The translations under genes were made by a program, and so were the position numbers. From Tupaia tana (Eukaryota > Chordata > Mammalia > Scandentia > Tupaiidae), in assembly GCA_026018925.1 (NCBI GenBank), contig JAKSZU010000007.1:95280001-95344000 (forward strand): DNA of 64,000 bases, written 5' to 3'. The notes under the pieces are model-generated. The model worked only from the letters and a program-made list of their open reading frames with translations. It ran no database searches and was not told where the DNA came from. Shown here in pieces: positions 21,312-31,639 of the stretch; position 1 is the stretch's first letter, and every line of letters starts with the position of its first letter.

Positions 21312-21478
21312 TCTTTAAAAAAAAAAAAAAAAAAAAATTATTTATTCATTCATTTTTTAATTTGACCAGAGGGAGATAGAGAAAGTGAGAAAGCAAGACA
21401 CTAGGTCCAGGACTCGAACCGTGGTCAGCCATATGGAGGTGTCCAGCACCTTAACCACCACACCACCCGCTGGTCCCT
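21312..21478 (-). mobile_element. Family-B SINE
   Basis: A/T tail, aatttgaccagagggagata, aagtgagaaagcaagacact, gactcgaaccgtgg and head complement ccacccgctggtccc. Confidence 0.9.
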
Positions 21479-21512
21479 CAAACGACTCATTTTCGAAAAA
21501 GGATAGGCAGTT

Positions 21513-21604
21513 GGGCCAGCTCTGTGGCCTTGTGGTTAAGACAGCTGGATACCACAGGGCCAACAACATAGTTTGAGTCCTCAGCTGGGCAGCTTGCAAA
21601 ACAT

Positions 21605-21637
<33 letters not shown>

Positions 21638-21775
21638 ATGTCCGAAATCCCAAAAGGAGGGAGAGATGGAGGAGAGGAGAGTGCGGTGGGACCATGCCCT
21701 ATGGGGGGTGCTTTCGCCTCTCCTGCTCTGTCTCTCTTTCTAGGGAGCACATACACCCTTTAGCAAAAAAGAAAG
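21513..21775 (+). mobile_element. Family-A-like SINE carrying a (GT)n run
   Basis: gggccagctctgtggccttg head; a GT tract of about 16 units at 21605-21637 replaces the usual gcgtgtgcgtgcgtg segment, suggesting expansion of that native GT-rich part. Confidence 0.8.
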
Positions 21776-22029
21776 GAGAAAGGGAGGGAGGGAGGACAGG
21801 TTGCTGCGAATGTGTAGTGGTAAGGCAATACTCCACAAAGCTGAGGCCACAAGGGCAGGCCACATTTGTACCCAAGGTCTCTGTGCATGCCAAATGCACG
21901 CACACATGCCTGCGATTCAGACTGGCTGAGGCTGAGGATGGAGCGCAGCGTGAAGACTGTGTTGCAGATGCTGGTCCCTCCCTCCCGCTTCCCCTCTTTC
22001 TCATGGAAGAAATAAACAAACTTTAAAAA

Positions 22030-22205
22030 AGGGGGCCGGCAGGTGGTGTGGTGGTTAAGGGCACTAGATTCCCATATGGCCAACCATGGTTCAAGCCCCA
22101 GACTTGGAGGCTTGCATTCTCACTCCTTCCCCCACCCCTGCCATGCCAACTCTCTCTCACTCTGTCCCTCTCTGGTCAAATTTAAATAAATAAATAAATA
22201 CTTTA
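22030..22205 (+). mobile_element. Family-B SINE
   Basis: gggggccggcaggtggtgtg head, catatggccaaccatggttc, then ggtcaaatttaaataaataa tail. Confidence 0.92.
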
Positions 22206-22224
22206 AAAAAAAAAAAAAAGATAA

Positions 22225-22322
22225 GGGGGCCAGGAGGTGGTGTAATGGTTAAGGTGCTGGACTCCCATGTGGCCAACTACAGTTCAAGTCCTGGACCTGG
22301 TGGCTTGCAAATCACACAGGTA

Positions 22323-22358
<36 letters not shown>

Positions 22359-22517
22359 CGCACGCGCGCACCTAAAATCCCAGGTGAAAAATGGAGGAGA
22401 GGGATTGTAGCGTGGCCATCCCTCCAGGGGGGTGATTTCTCACTTTCCCTCTCAAGCTCTCTCTCAGGCAAGCACATAAGCCTTAAGGCAAAAAAACTTA
22501 AAAAAAAAAAAAAAAAG
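22225..22517 (+). mobile_element. Family-A SINE, intermediate subfamily, with (GT)n
   Basis: gggggccaggaggtggtgta head; GT run at 22326-22351; then gaggagagggattgtagcgt and the gtgatttctcact block and an A tail. Confidence 0.9.
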
Positions 22518-22547
22518 ATGGATGTTGAAGATGACCTACACCTACAG

Positions 22548-22822
22548 GGACCAGCAGTTAGTGTAATGGCTATGTCGCTGGACTCCCATGTAGTCGACCG
22601 CGGTTCGCGTCCCGGACCCAGTGGCTTAAAACTCACGCCGGGCACGTGTGCATGAGTGCCCAAGATCCCAAGAGGAGAATGGAGGAGAAGGGATTACAGC
22701 GTGGCCAACCCCCCAGGGGGGTGATTTCTCGCTTTCTGTCTCTCTGTCTCTGTCTGTCTGGCAAGCGCACGCCACCCTATAGTGAGAAAACCTCTCAAAA
22801 AAAAAAAAAAAAAAAAAAAAAG
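22548..22822 (+). mobile_element. Young family-A SINE
   Basis: Near-consensus head, body and a long A tail. Flanks gatgacctacacctac and agatgacctacacctata form the target-site duplication. Confidence 0.95.
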
Positions 22823-23208
22823 ATGACCTACACCTATAATGATAGACTATCCACATCAATTTGTGCGAATAAAATTAATCTTGTTTATGCCCTAACCGAA
22901 GAGGCCTAACAATTAATAAGCAGAAACAATAGCCAAATTATAAGACATCTCATTGGTTCGGCTTACACAATTTGACTGAAAAATTAAAGTTGAATGTTAT
23001 GGTTTATGCCTCTGAGTTGCAGGTTTTGGAATTTGGTGTTGGGGGTAGTAATCAGATGTCCTCCAGAAATTCATGTGTTGGGACTTAATTGAATACATTA
23101 TACTGTGAAGATATTAAGTGAAAAGTTAGTTCCTTCATAGTGTCCCAGTGTGGGGCCTTTGGGGGTCACTAGGGCAGGCCCTCCATAGGACTTAAAAACA
23201 GAGGGAAG

Positions 23209-23740
23209 TCAGCCAGTAGCATGATGGTTAAGGTGGCTGGACCCCATGTGGCCAACTTACACAGTCCTGGACCCAACAGTTCAAAAAACACAATGGGGGG
23301 AACCAGCAGATAGCATAATGGCTATGTCGCTGGACTCCCACGTAGTCGACCGCAGTTTGAGTCCCGGACCTGGTGGCTTAAAACTCACACTGGGTGCATG
23401 TACGTACGTGCCCAAGATCCCGAGAGGAGAATGGAGGAGAAGGGATTGCGGCGTGTCCATCCCCCCTGAGGGGTGATTTCTCGCTTTCTGTCTCTCTGTC
23501 TCTCTCTGTCTGTCTGGCGAGCGCACGTGCCCTATAGTAAAAACCTCTTCAAAAAAAAAACAAAACAAAAAAACACAATGGGCACATGTGTATGCATGCC
23601 CAAAATCCAGGGAGAAGAACAGGAGAGAAAGGATAACAACATGGCCAACACCCCTCAGGAAGGTGCTTTCTCACTTTCCTTCTCTGTCTCTGATGAGTAA
23701 TGCGCACCCTGTAGCAAAAAAAAGGAAAAAAGGGGGGGGG
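23209..23740 (+). mobile_element. Old SINE with a young family-A SINE nested inside
   Basis: The older copy (23209-23297 and about 23572-23740) is split by a young copy at 23298-23571. The aaaaaacacaatggg string occurs on both sides, which is the nested insertion's target-site duplication. Confidence 0.92.
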
Positions 23741-23805
23741 GGGCGGGGGGCGGGGCACAATGGACCAAGCCTGTAGTGCAGTGGTTAAATTCTGAGCATT
23801 AGATT

Positions 23806-24060
23806 TTTTTTTTTTCAGAGAGGTTTTTTGCTATAGGGCGCATGTGCTTGCCAGAGAGACAAAGAGAGACAGAAAGTGAGAAATCACCCCCCAGGGAGGA
23901 TGGCTACGCCGCAATCCCTTCTCCTCCATTCTCCTCTTGGGATCTTGGGCATGCATGCGCACGCACCCGGCATGAGTTTAAGCCACCAGGTCTGGGACTT
24001 GAACCGCAGTTGACTACATGGGAGTTCAGCGACATAGCCATTACGCTAACCACTGGTCCC
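23806..24060 (-). mobile_element. Young family-A SINE
   Basis: tttttgctatagggcgcatg, aatcaccccccagggaggat, cccttctcctccattctcct and head complement ccactggtccc. Inserted in the MaLR-like LTR. Confidence 0.93.
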
Positions 24061-24546
24061 TGCCTTCTGTCATTTTGTGATGCCTTTGGATTTTCCAGCC
24101 ACCGGAACTGTGAGTCAAAATAAATCCACCAGTCCCAGGTATCTCTGTTAGCAATACAATCATGAACTAAGAGATTAAGCAAAATTTCTTCTGGGTGGGT
24201 GCCATTACTGTTGTGCCCAGATCGGCTACAGACAATACCAGAACTTTCCGTGGAAATTGTAAACAAGTAAAAAGCGAGACCCTGAAGCATTTCTTCAAAG
24301 AACTGTAACAGGAGATGACGCATGGTTTTATCAGTACCATCCTGAGGACAAGGCACAACCAAAGCAATGACTACTAAGAGGTAGAAGTGAGCCAAAGCAA
24401 AGGTGAATGGCTCAAATGAAAAGGTCATGAGTGGGGGGTTATTTATTGAGATGTTTGAGACATTTTGCTAGTTGACTTTCTGGAGGCCCAAAGAACAATA
24501 ACACCTGTTTATTATGAGAGTGTTTTTAAAAAGTTAGTGAAGCTTG

Positions 24547-24790
24547 GGACCAGCAGTTGGCGTAATGGCTATGTCGCTAGACTCCCATGTGGCCCACTGC
24601 GGTTTGAGTCCCGGACCTGGTGGCTTAAAACCTCACAGCGGGTGCGTGTGCGTGCATGCCCAAGATCCTGAGAGGAGAATGGAGAAGGGATTGCGGCGTG
24701 GCCATCCTCCACGGGGAGTGTTTTCTTGCTTTCTGTCTATCTCTCTGTCTTTCTGGCGAGTGCACGTGCCCTATAGCAAAAACCTCTCAA

Positions 24791-24825
<35 letters not shown>

Positions 24826-24838
24826 AAAAAAATAAAAA
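24547..24838 (+). mobile_element. Family-A SINE with (TAAA)n tail
   Basis: gggaccagcagttggcgtaa head, full body, and a tail of about ten taaa units. Flanking aagttagtgaagctt and aagttaatgaagctt are the duplication with one mismatch. Confidence 0.93.
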
Positions 24839-25030
24839 AGAAAGTTAATGAAGCTTTAGCAGAAAAGCTTGGAGAGAGCTTCACCAGAGAGTCCCTCTTC
24901 CACCAGGACATTATTCCTGCTCATTACCCTCATCAAACAAGAGCAATTTTGTGAGCAGTCTCATGGGAAATCATTAGGCATCTCACTGGCTCTCTAACTT
25001 TTTGTTTCCTGATCTTAAAATAAATCTTTA

Positions 25031-25214
25031 GGGCCAACTGGTGGTGTGGTGAAGATGCTAGATCCACATGGCCAACTGCATGGTCCGAGTCCAGATCCAG
25101 TGGTCTAAAAGCATGTAGAGCACGTGTGTGCGCATGCCCCAAATCCAAAGAGGAGAATGGAGAAGGGATTGTGGTGGTCATTCCCGCAAGGGGTGCTTTC
25201 TCACTTACTTCCTA

Positions 25215-25249
<35 letters not shown>

Positions 25250-25500
25250 GAGAGATTTTTGCTATAGGGCACATGCACTCAACTGGAAAGACAGAGACAG
25301 ACAGAGAGACAGAAAGTGAGAAATCACCCCCTAGGGGGGATGGCCATGCCGCAATCCCTTCTCCTCCATCCTCCTCTTGGGATTCTGGGCACACATGAGC
25401 CTGGCATGAGTTTGATGCCGCTGGGTCCAGGACTCGAACCACAGTGGACTATGTGAGAATCCAACAATGTAACCATTATGCCATCTGCTGGTCCCCTATC
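25031..25500. mobile_element. Old (+) SINE interrupted by young (-) family-A SINE
   Basis: The outer copy starts gggccaactggtggtgtggt and is cut at about 25212. A reversed young copy occupies about 25213-25495, ending ctggtcccc, with cctatct on both sides as target duplication. Confidence 0.85.
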
Positions 25501-25549
25501 TATAGATCTATTTAGCAAGCTTAATGTCCACTATAGCTAATTTTTTTTT

Positions 25550-25996
25550 AAAGAGACCAACAGATCCCATCTTGAGAGGAGAATGGAGGAGAAGGGATTG
25601 AGGCATGGCCATCCCCCTGGCGGGGGGGTTGGCCCCTGGGGGGTCTCACTTTCTAATCTCTGTCAATCTCTGCCTCTCCAGTGAGTACACACGTCCTATA
25701 GCAAAACTCTCCCTCTTAAAAAAAAACAAAAAACACAAAAAAACACGGGACCAGCAGTTGGCGTAATGGCTATGTTGCTGGACTCCCATGTAGTTGACCG
25801 TGGTTCGAGTCCTGGACCGGTGGCTTAAACTCACGTCAGGCACGTGTGCGTGCGTGCCCAAGATCCTGAGAGGAGAATGGAGAAGGGATTGCAGCGTGGC
25901 CACCCCCCCCCCCCCCAGGGGGGTGATTTCTCACTTTCTGTCTCTCTTTCTGGGCAGCGCACACACCCTACAGCAAAAACCTCTCCAAAAAAAACA
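25550..25996 (+). mobile_element. Partial plus full family-A SINE in tandem
   Basis: A copy lacking most of its head (about 25550-25745, starting at gagaccaacagatcccatct) is followed by a full copy at about 25748-25996 with a C run of 15 at 25903-25917 in the body palindrome. Confidence 0.85.
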
Positions 25997-26149
25997 CACC
26001 ACTTTAAAGGGTAGCCGATTTTCTTCTGTTAAATGATGTAATAAAGACTGCCTTGACATGGTTAAATTTTGAGGCCTCTGGCTTATCTAGAGATGAACTA
26101 AATGTCCAGTATCACTGCCCACAAAGTATCTCAAACTTGATGGGGCTGA

Positions 26150-26795
26150 TGTTGAGAAATACAGTTTTTGTTTATTACTTGCTGTCCCGACCCGGGAGGA
26201 CAGTCGAACAGGTTTCCTGAGGGAAAGAGTGAGAGCCGGGACAAGCGGCGCAGTGTCACAGCACGGAGACGACACAGTGTCGTCTGTTTATTGTGGGCAG
26301 CACGGTACAGTACGGAGACGACACAGTGTTACAACTCTTTAGGGTCGCGTCGTCTGTTGTGAGCAGCACGGAGACAATGCACGGTGACGACGCGGTGTCA
26401 CAGCTCTTCAGGGTCGTCTGGAGCGATGTAGCGTTACAGTTCTTCAGGGTTGTCTGGAGACTTTGCAGTGATTCAGCTCTTCAGGCTCTAACAGGGTCGT
26501 TGTCTTCCTGGTCTTCGTGCCATCTTCGTTGTCTTCCTGGTCGTCTGGCTATTGTGGGTCAGGCATGGTGGTTATATACACGCTAGTGGGCCGTGATTGG
26601 TTGAATGAAGGATCATAAAAGGTGGGTTATGATTGGTTGTAAACGGTGGGCCGTGATTGGTTGTAAACAGTGGGTTATGATTGGTTGCTTTTGGACCAAT
26701 CATGAGGTGCCAGATATGCCAATCTGAGGGATTCTAGTGGCCAATCAGAGCAAGGTTTCAAAGGTCAGGTTTTATGAAGAGAACCAATCATGGCA
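26150..26795 (-). mobile_element. LTR-like element, probably solitary
   Basis: A block bounded by TG and CA that reads on the minus strand as a promoter region: clustered CCAAT boxes (seven in either orientation at 26590-26790), a TATATAA near 26570, then two AATAAA hexamers. Its centre has imperfect repeats of cggagacgacacagtgt. No internal viral genes adjoin it and no clear flank duplication was found, so the borders are approximate. Treated as a fossil; superfamily not assigned. Confidence 0.45.
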
Positions 26796-26855
26796 ATTGT
26801 TTGCTCTCTGAGAAACCTCCGCAGACTGGCTGGTGCAGCCTCCCACAACTTGCTT

Positions 26856-27062
26856 GTTTTTAATTGCCAGAGTGTGTGTGTACTTACCAGAGAGAGAAGC
26901 ACAATGGAGTAAAATCATGCCATGATCTTTCCTCCTCCGTGTCTCCCTCCGTTTGGGATTCTGAGCATGCACACACGCACCCTGCATTGCTCAAGTCACT
27001 CCCATCACAGTCAACATGTGGGATCCAGCCGCCTTAACCACCAGGACACACGGCTGGCCCAT
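26856..27062 (-). mobile_element. Old family-A SINE
   Basis: attgccagagtgtgtgtgta, gaagcacaatggagt, gggattctgagcatgcacac and head complement cacacggctggccc. Confidence 0.7.
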
Positions 27063-27289
27063 TTTAATTCTATTTTTCCACAAACCTTTTGACGTCCCCT
27101 CATATCATGGCATCACAATTAAAACTCATAGGAAAAAAAAAAAAGGAATTGGCCCCAAACTCAACCCAACACCTTCCCTCACTCCTCACACTTCCACCTT
27201 CTTTATGGAACCCTCACCCAACCACAAAACTGTTCTCTCCTTCCTTCCCTACCATGGAGCCCCGCAGACCAGGCCTTTCCACGTGTGTC

Positions 27290-28240
27290 GCTGTTGGCCA
27301 TCGCGAGACCTCCGCTCCTTCCTTGGGGCCATTCCACAGTCCCTAAGCCTGCCCTGCTTCCAGCCTGTCTCCGGTCCAGATCGCCGGATCCAGGCCATGT
27401 TCCCGCGGATTACAGGAGAGCGCGGAGGGTTCAGGCCGCATCCACCAGCCGACGACGCCTGGGGACAGCTGGGAGCCCGGGACAGAGTTACATCCACCCC
27501 CTTCGCTTCGGCGGCTTCCGGCCAGGAGCGTGTCGCCCCTCAGGCGGAAGGACTGTCGCGTTAAGGGGTCTCGCCCGAACAGGTGGAGGGTAAAGCTGTG
27601 ACTTTGCCTCTACGTCTCTGAGGCCGAACGCAGGTCTGTGCTCGTGTGTCACCACCTCTGTCACGGCTCTCCGGACGGTTCGGGCCCCCGCCCCAGTCCC
27701 AGCGCTCCGGCGAGGCGGGCAGGGCCGAGCAGTCGCCCGCTCTCACTCCCCGATCCGCAGCTGGACCGCTGGCGGCGCGAAGTCGGCCACGGCCACCCTC
27801 CCCGGGAGCGCGGGCCTCCTCCGGGGTCCGACCCGCTCGCGGGTCGCGGAGCTCGGGCCCCGGGCTCTCCCGGCGAGGGCGCCAGCCTGCGCAGGGTCGG
27901 GCGGCGGGAGGGTCGGAGCCGGCACTCACCACGCAGGCCCAGCGAGCCGTCCCGCGGCGCCGCCATCTTGTTGTCGCGCGGTTTCCCGGGCGACCACGAT
28001 CCGCGCACTTTTCATTGGCTACCTCGGGGCGGTCCCTGAGCAACCAGCAGGCGGCGGAGGCGGGGACGGCCTCTGTGCTCGAACCCGATTGGCCCACAGT
28101 CCGGGTGCGCGGCGATCTGCAAATCCCGGAACCCACTGCTCGGAGCGCAGCTTGGGACTGGGAACCGCGGGCCATTCCCGGGCGCAGAACCTGCGGTGAG
28201 GCTGGGGATGCTGCTGGGAGCTTCTGGACCCGACCGTGTG
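27290..28240. promoter_or_regulatory. CpG island, probable UBXN11 promoter
   Basis: CpG density rises abruptly relative to the AT-rich SINE regions on both sides. CCAAT boxes at about 28014 (cattggct) and 28086 (gattggccc) lie upstream of a minus-strand exon, and an AAGATGGCGGC YY1-type site lies at its start codon. The nearest minus-strand gene downstream is UBXN11. A plus-strand transcript from the island is possible but not shown. Confidence 0.75.
27930..27990 (-). other. Putative UBXN11 5' exon with upstream ATG
   Basis: The minus strand reads a good Kozak ATG (acaagATGG, 27966-27964) followed by codons for MAAPRDGSLGLR and a consensus donor GTG|gtgagt (exon end 27930). If spliced directly to 18633, the reading frame stops in a TGA overlapping the main ATG. 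The upstream edge of the exon is a guess, and intermediate noncoding exons may exist. Confidence 0.5.
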
Positions 28241-28349
28241 ATCTGGGGGATTCCTTATCTCCCTGAGTCTCCCATGTGATCCGTACAGTACTTCTCGTGT
28301 GCTGTTAGAGGAATTGAAATGATGCAGGTACTTAATAAATGTTCCTTTC

Positions 28350-28591
28350 TTTTTTTGTATAGATTTTTGCTATAGGGCGCGTGTGCTCACCGGAGAGACA
28401 GCAAGAGAAATACCCCTCCCCTGGGGGGATGGCCACGCTGCAGTCCCTTCTCGGTTGTTACTTCTTGGGCAGGCAGGCACACGCACACGCGCCCGCCTGG
28501 GTTTTAGGCTGCCTGGCCCTGGAGTCAAACCAAGGCCGACCCCGCGGCAGCCCAGCAATGTAATAACCATTATGCAATCTGCTGGTCCCAA
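28350..28591 (-). mobile_element. Family-A SINE
   Basis: agatttttgctatagggcgc, ctcccctggggggatggcca and head complement caatctgctggtccc. Confidence 0.88.
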
Positions 28592-28779
28592 TAAATGTCT
28601 TTTAAAACTGAGTTTCTCTGCCAACTTCTCCACCAGTGGGCGACCTGAAGAGAGGCTACAATTCTAGTTCCTTTGTTTAAGAGTTGGATAAGGTATTCCC
28701 CTCCCCTTACGTGTAAAATAAGGTGCTGGATTAAACTGGAGTCCTCATGGCAACCAGAGGCAGTTGGAGCAAGGTCTTT

Positions 28780-28866
28780 GGCATCAGAAGCCCTGTCGTT
28801 TAACCGTGTGGCCTAGGACGTTGTACTCCGCAGTTTCCTCATCCGTAATATTGGTCCTAGCAGCTC
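28780..28866 (-). mobile_element. MIR-like fragment
   Basis: gtgtggcctaggacgttgta and cagtttcctcatccgtaata match the MIR core pattern 'gtgaccttgggcaagt...cagtttcctcatctgtaaaa'. Old mammal-wide SINE. Confidence 0.6.
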
Positions 28867-28870
28867 AGTA

Positions 28871-28922
28871 GACGATCAAGGCTAGCTTGGGCTACATAGC
28901 AAGACCATGTGCTGAAAAAATA
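28871..28922 (+). mobile_element. 7SL/B1-like fragment
   Basis: gatcaaggctagcttgggct then acatagcaagacc and an A-rich end resembles the right part of B1/FLAM elements (caaggccagcctgggctacatag...agaccctgtctcaaa). Short, so only suggestive; of interest as a lineage marker. Confidence 0.45.
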
Positions 28923-29006
28923 ATCATAAAGTAATAACAATAAAGGAAACAGAGCCCTCCAAGTCCATAAATCCTCTCAGAATAGAAATCTAATAGCTCT
29001 CTTGGG

Positions 29007-29263
29007 CTATCAGGTGGCGTGGTTGAAACGCTAGATTCCCACAGGGCCGAGCGAGGTTCCAGTCCTGGGTCGGCCGGCTTGGGAATCACACTGGGTACGT
29101 TTGTGTGTGTTCCCAGAATCCCTCAGAGGACAGTGGGGGACAAGGGATTGCGGTGCAGCCACCGCTCCTGGGGGATGATTTCTCACCTTCCCTGTCTCTA
29201 TCTCTCTTGGGGGTGGGGGTGGGGAGCACACGGTCCCCATGACAAAACCACAAAAACATCTAG
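29007..29263 (+). mobile_element. Family-A SINE, intermediate type
   Basis: gggctatcaggtggcgtggt head, cccagaatccctcagaggac and cgctcctgggggatgatttc blocks, ending ccatgacaaaaccacaaaa. Confidence 0.85.
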
Positions 29264-29357
29264 CTCTCTCTCCCCTCTTCCCCCCTTCATCTACATCACC
29301 CCCACCTTAGATTAAGCCCAGATCATCTCCAGCTTAGCATTTTTGGCACCTTCATAT

Positions 29358-29397
<40 letters not shown>

Positions 29398-29400
29398 TAG
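29358..29400. repeat. (GT)n microsatellite
   Basis: About 18 GT units, directly before the 7SL-like segment. Confidence 0.95.
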
Positions 29401-29401
29401 A

Positions 29402-29575
29402 CAGAATTTTGCTGCGTTGCAATCCTCATGCCTCATCCTCTAAAGTAACTGGGATTACAGGCACGCATCATTTCATCTGGCTTTTCAGGGAGGGCCAGGA
29501 ATCGAACCCAGGCCTCCCATGAGGCCTCTGCCTGCCACGCAGCCATGTCCAGTGGGCACTGCCATGACTAGGCTG
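29402..29575 (-). mobile_element. 7SL + tRNA chimeric SINE fragment (B4-like order)
   Basis: On the plus strand, the complement of a 7SL/Alu-type segment (catgcctcatcctctaaagt then aactgggattacaggcac) is followed by a tRNA complement (gaatcgaacccaggcctc). Reversed, this is tRNA then 7SL, the order of rodent ID-B1 (B4) elements and of a few primate/tree-shrew hybrids. Confidence 0.5.
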
Positions 29576-29689
29576 CCAAACCCTCATATTCTGAGTCCCG
29601 CCTCCACCTTCTCACGTCCTAGAAGCTCTTGTGCTTTTCTTAAACTCCAGCCTCTCCTTCCAGTGGGTACATCCTCCCTTGTCTTTTCC

Positions 29690-29965
29690 CCTTGGGAAAA
29701 TCCCAGTTGATCTTTCAAGAGCCAGCTCAAACATCCCTTCCTCCATGAAATCATCTCTAATGCGCCCCACATTCTCCCAAACAGAATTACCCTCCACACT
29801 CTAAAAACCCCACTGCCACTGTAGTATTTCTTACTCAGTCTTGTGAGTACTACAGTGTAGAACTCTGCCTTGGACTATGAGCTCCTCAAGGGAAGGGACC
29901 ATCACGCATTTGTCTTGCCTGACATAGTAATTTCAATAAATTGACTGAAAGGGTGAATGACCAGG
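29690..29965 (+). mobile_element. L2-like 3' end
   Basis: catcccttcctccatgaaat, then gactatgagctcctcaaggg aagggacc, ending ttcaataaattgactgaaag, which matches the familiar L2 3' end order. Diverged. Confidence 0.6.
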
Positions 29966-29966
29966 G

Positions 29967-30160
29967 GGCCAGCAGGTGGCAAGGTGGTTGGGGTGCTGAA
30001 TTCTCATATGGTGGACCACACAGTTTGGGTCCTGGACCTGACAGCTTGCCTTTGTACTTTTCCTTCTCTCTCTGTCTTTGTCTCTCTGGCGAGTGCATGT
30101 GCCCTATAACAGATAATAATAATAGTGAATAAATAAAATAAATAATTATTTTTTAAAAGA
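29967..30160 (+). mobile_element. Family-B SINE
   Basis: gggggccagcaggtggcaag head, B-box region, and a gtgccctataacagataata end before an AT-rich tail. Confidence 0.85.
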
Positions 30161-30174
30161 AAGAGTGAATGAAC

Positions 30175-31017
30175 AGAAGAATGGGTAGATAGGTGGGTGG
30201 AGAGTTAGATGGATGGATGGGTGGAGGGTTGGATGGATAGGTGGATGAGCAGATGCGTGGGTGGGTGGGTGAGTGTGGGTGGATGAGCAGATGAATGGAT
30301 GGGTGGGTGGATAGATGCGTGGATGAGTGGATGGGTGGGTGGATGAGCAGATGCATGGATAGGTGGATGAGCAGATGGGTGAGTGGATGGGTGGATGAGT
30401 GAGTGGATGGATGGATGAGTGAATGGATGGGTAGATGAGTGAATGGATGGGTAGATGGGTGGGTGGATGGGTGGATGGATGGATGGGTGGATGAGTGAGT
30501 GGATGGCTGGGTGAGCAGATGGGTAGATGAGTAGATGGGTGGGTGGATGAGCAGATGCATGGATGGGTGGATGAGCGGATGGGTGAGTGGATGGGTGGAT
30601 GGGTGGATAGATGCATGGATGAGTGGATAGATGGGTGGGTGGATGAGCAGATGCATGGATGGGTGGATGGATGGGTGGGTGGATGAGTGAGTGGGTGGGT
30701 AGATGGGCGGGTGGATGGATGGGTGGGTGGATGAGTGAGTGGGTGGGTAGATGGGTGGGTGGATGGGTGGATGGGTGGGTGGGTGGATGAGTGAGTGGGT
30801 GGGTAGATGGGTGGGTGGATGGATGGGTGGGTGGATGAGTGAGTGGGTGGGTAGATGGGTGGGTGGATGAGTGAGTGGATGGCTGGGTGGGTAGATGGGT
30901 GGGTGGATGGATGGGTGGGTGGATGAGTGAGTGGGTGGGTAGATGGGTGGGTGGATGAGTGAGTGGATGGCTGGGTGAGCAGATGGGTGGATGGGTAGAT
31001 GGGTGGGTGGAAGGTTG
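30175..31017. repeat. GGAT/GGGT satellite, about 850 bp
   Basis: Essentially pure four-base periodicity (ggat, gggt, gagt, agat) with higher-order blocks such as ggatgagtgagtgggtgggt recurring, especially after 30670. No stop codons on the minus strand over long stretches, giving spurious [10 protein letters not shown]-type open frames. Confidence 0.97.
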
Positions 31018-31432
31018 GATGACTTACCTGGCAGTGCTCTATGGTGCTACTGGATCACAGCCCTCTCTGTGAGGATGAAAGATGAGGGCAGATCACGCTA
31101 TTATATGTGCTACAACACCTTCTCCTCCCTCCACCCCTGCTTTTTCCATTTCGTCATTGAACAAGTACATACTGAGCACTTGCTCTCAGTGGGACTGTGC
31201 CAGGCCCTGGGGCCAGCCATCAGAGAACACTGTGAAACAGGGATGGGACAGTGGTCTGAGGTGCAGTGCATGCCTAGACCCCACCTGTTCTGAGGGTCAC
31301 AGCACAAACATGTCCTTTGAGTGATTTTTCCCAACCACTTGCATAGAATATGTCCTGCCGCCACTTCTCTCTTCTCACGTTACCCTCTTGACTTCCTTCT
31401 AGCATTTATTAGACTCTGAAGTTACCATTTTT

Positions 31433-31610
31433 TTAAAGAATTATTTTATTTAACTTTCATTTATCCATTTATTTATTTTAATTTGCCCAGAGAGTGATAG
31501 CGTGTGTCTGTGTGAAAGAGAGTGAGAGCAATCCGCCAGGTCCGGGACTTGAACCGAGTCGGCCATGTGGGAATCCAGCGCCCTTAACCACTATGCCACC
31601 TGCTAATCCC
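31433..31610 (-). mobile_element. Family-B SINE
   Basis: Tail complement ttaatttgcccagagagtga, gggacttgaaccgagtcg and head complement ccacctgctaatccc. Confidence 0.88.
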
Positions 31611-31639
31611 AGTTACCATTGGTTTTTATTTGTCCTCTC

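Larger units (their letters stand above)
22985..24185 (+). mobile_element. MaLR/MLT-like LTR fossil, interrupted
   Basis: Segments at about 22985-23205 and 24060-24185 resemble old ERVL-MaLR LTRs: ccagaaattcatgtgttggg, tggggcctttgggggtcact, then gccaccggaactgtgagtca and aaataaatccaccagtccca. About 850 bp of SINEs are inserted between. Broken, solitary, old; family from memory. Confidence 0.55.

Noticed and set aside
27290-28240. A separate gene encoding a MAAPRDGSLGLR-starting protein
   Set aside because: The frame ends at a consensus donor after 37 coding bases, so it is more simply the UBXN11 leader exon; no other downstream minus-strand coding exon was found.
30146-30656. Long minus-strand frames with STHPPIHP repeats
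   Set aside because: They are the six-frame reading of the GGAT/GGGT satellite, with no start context or homology.
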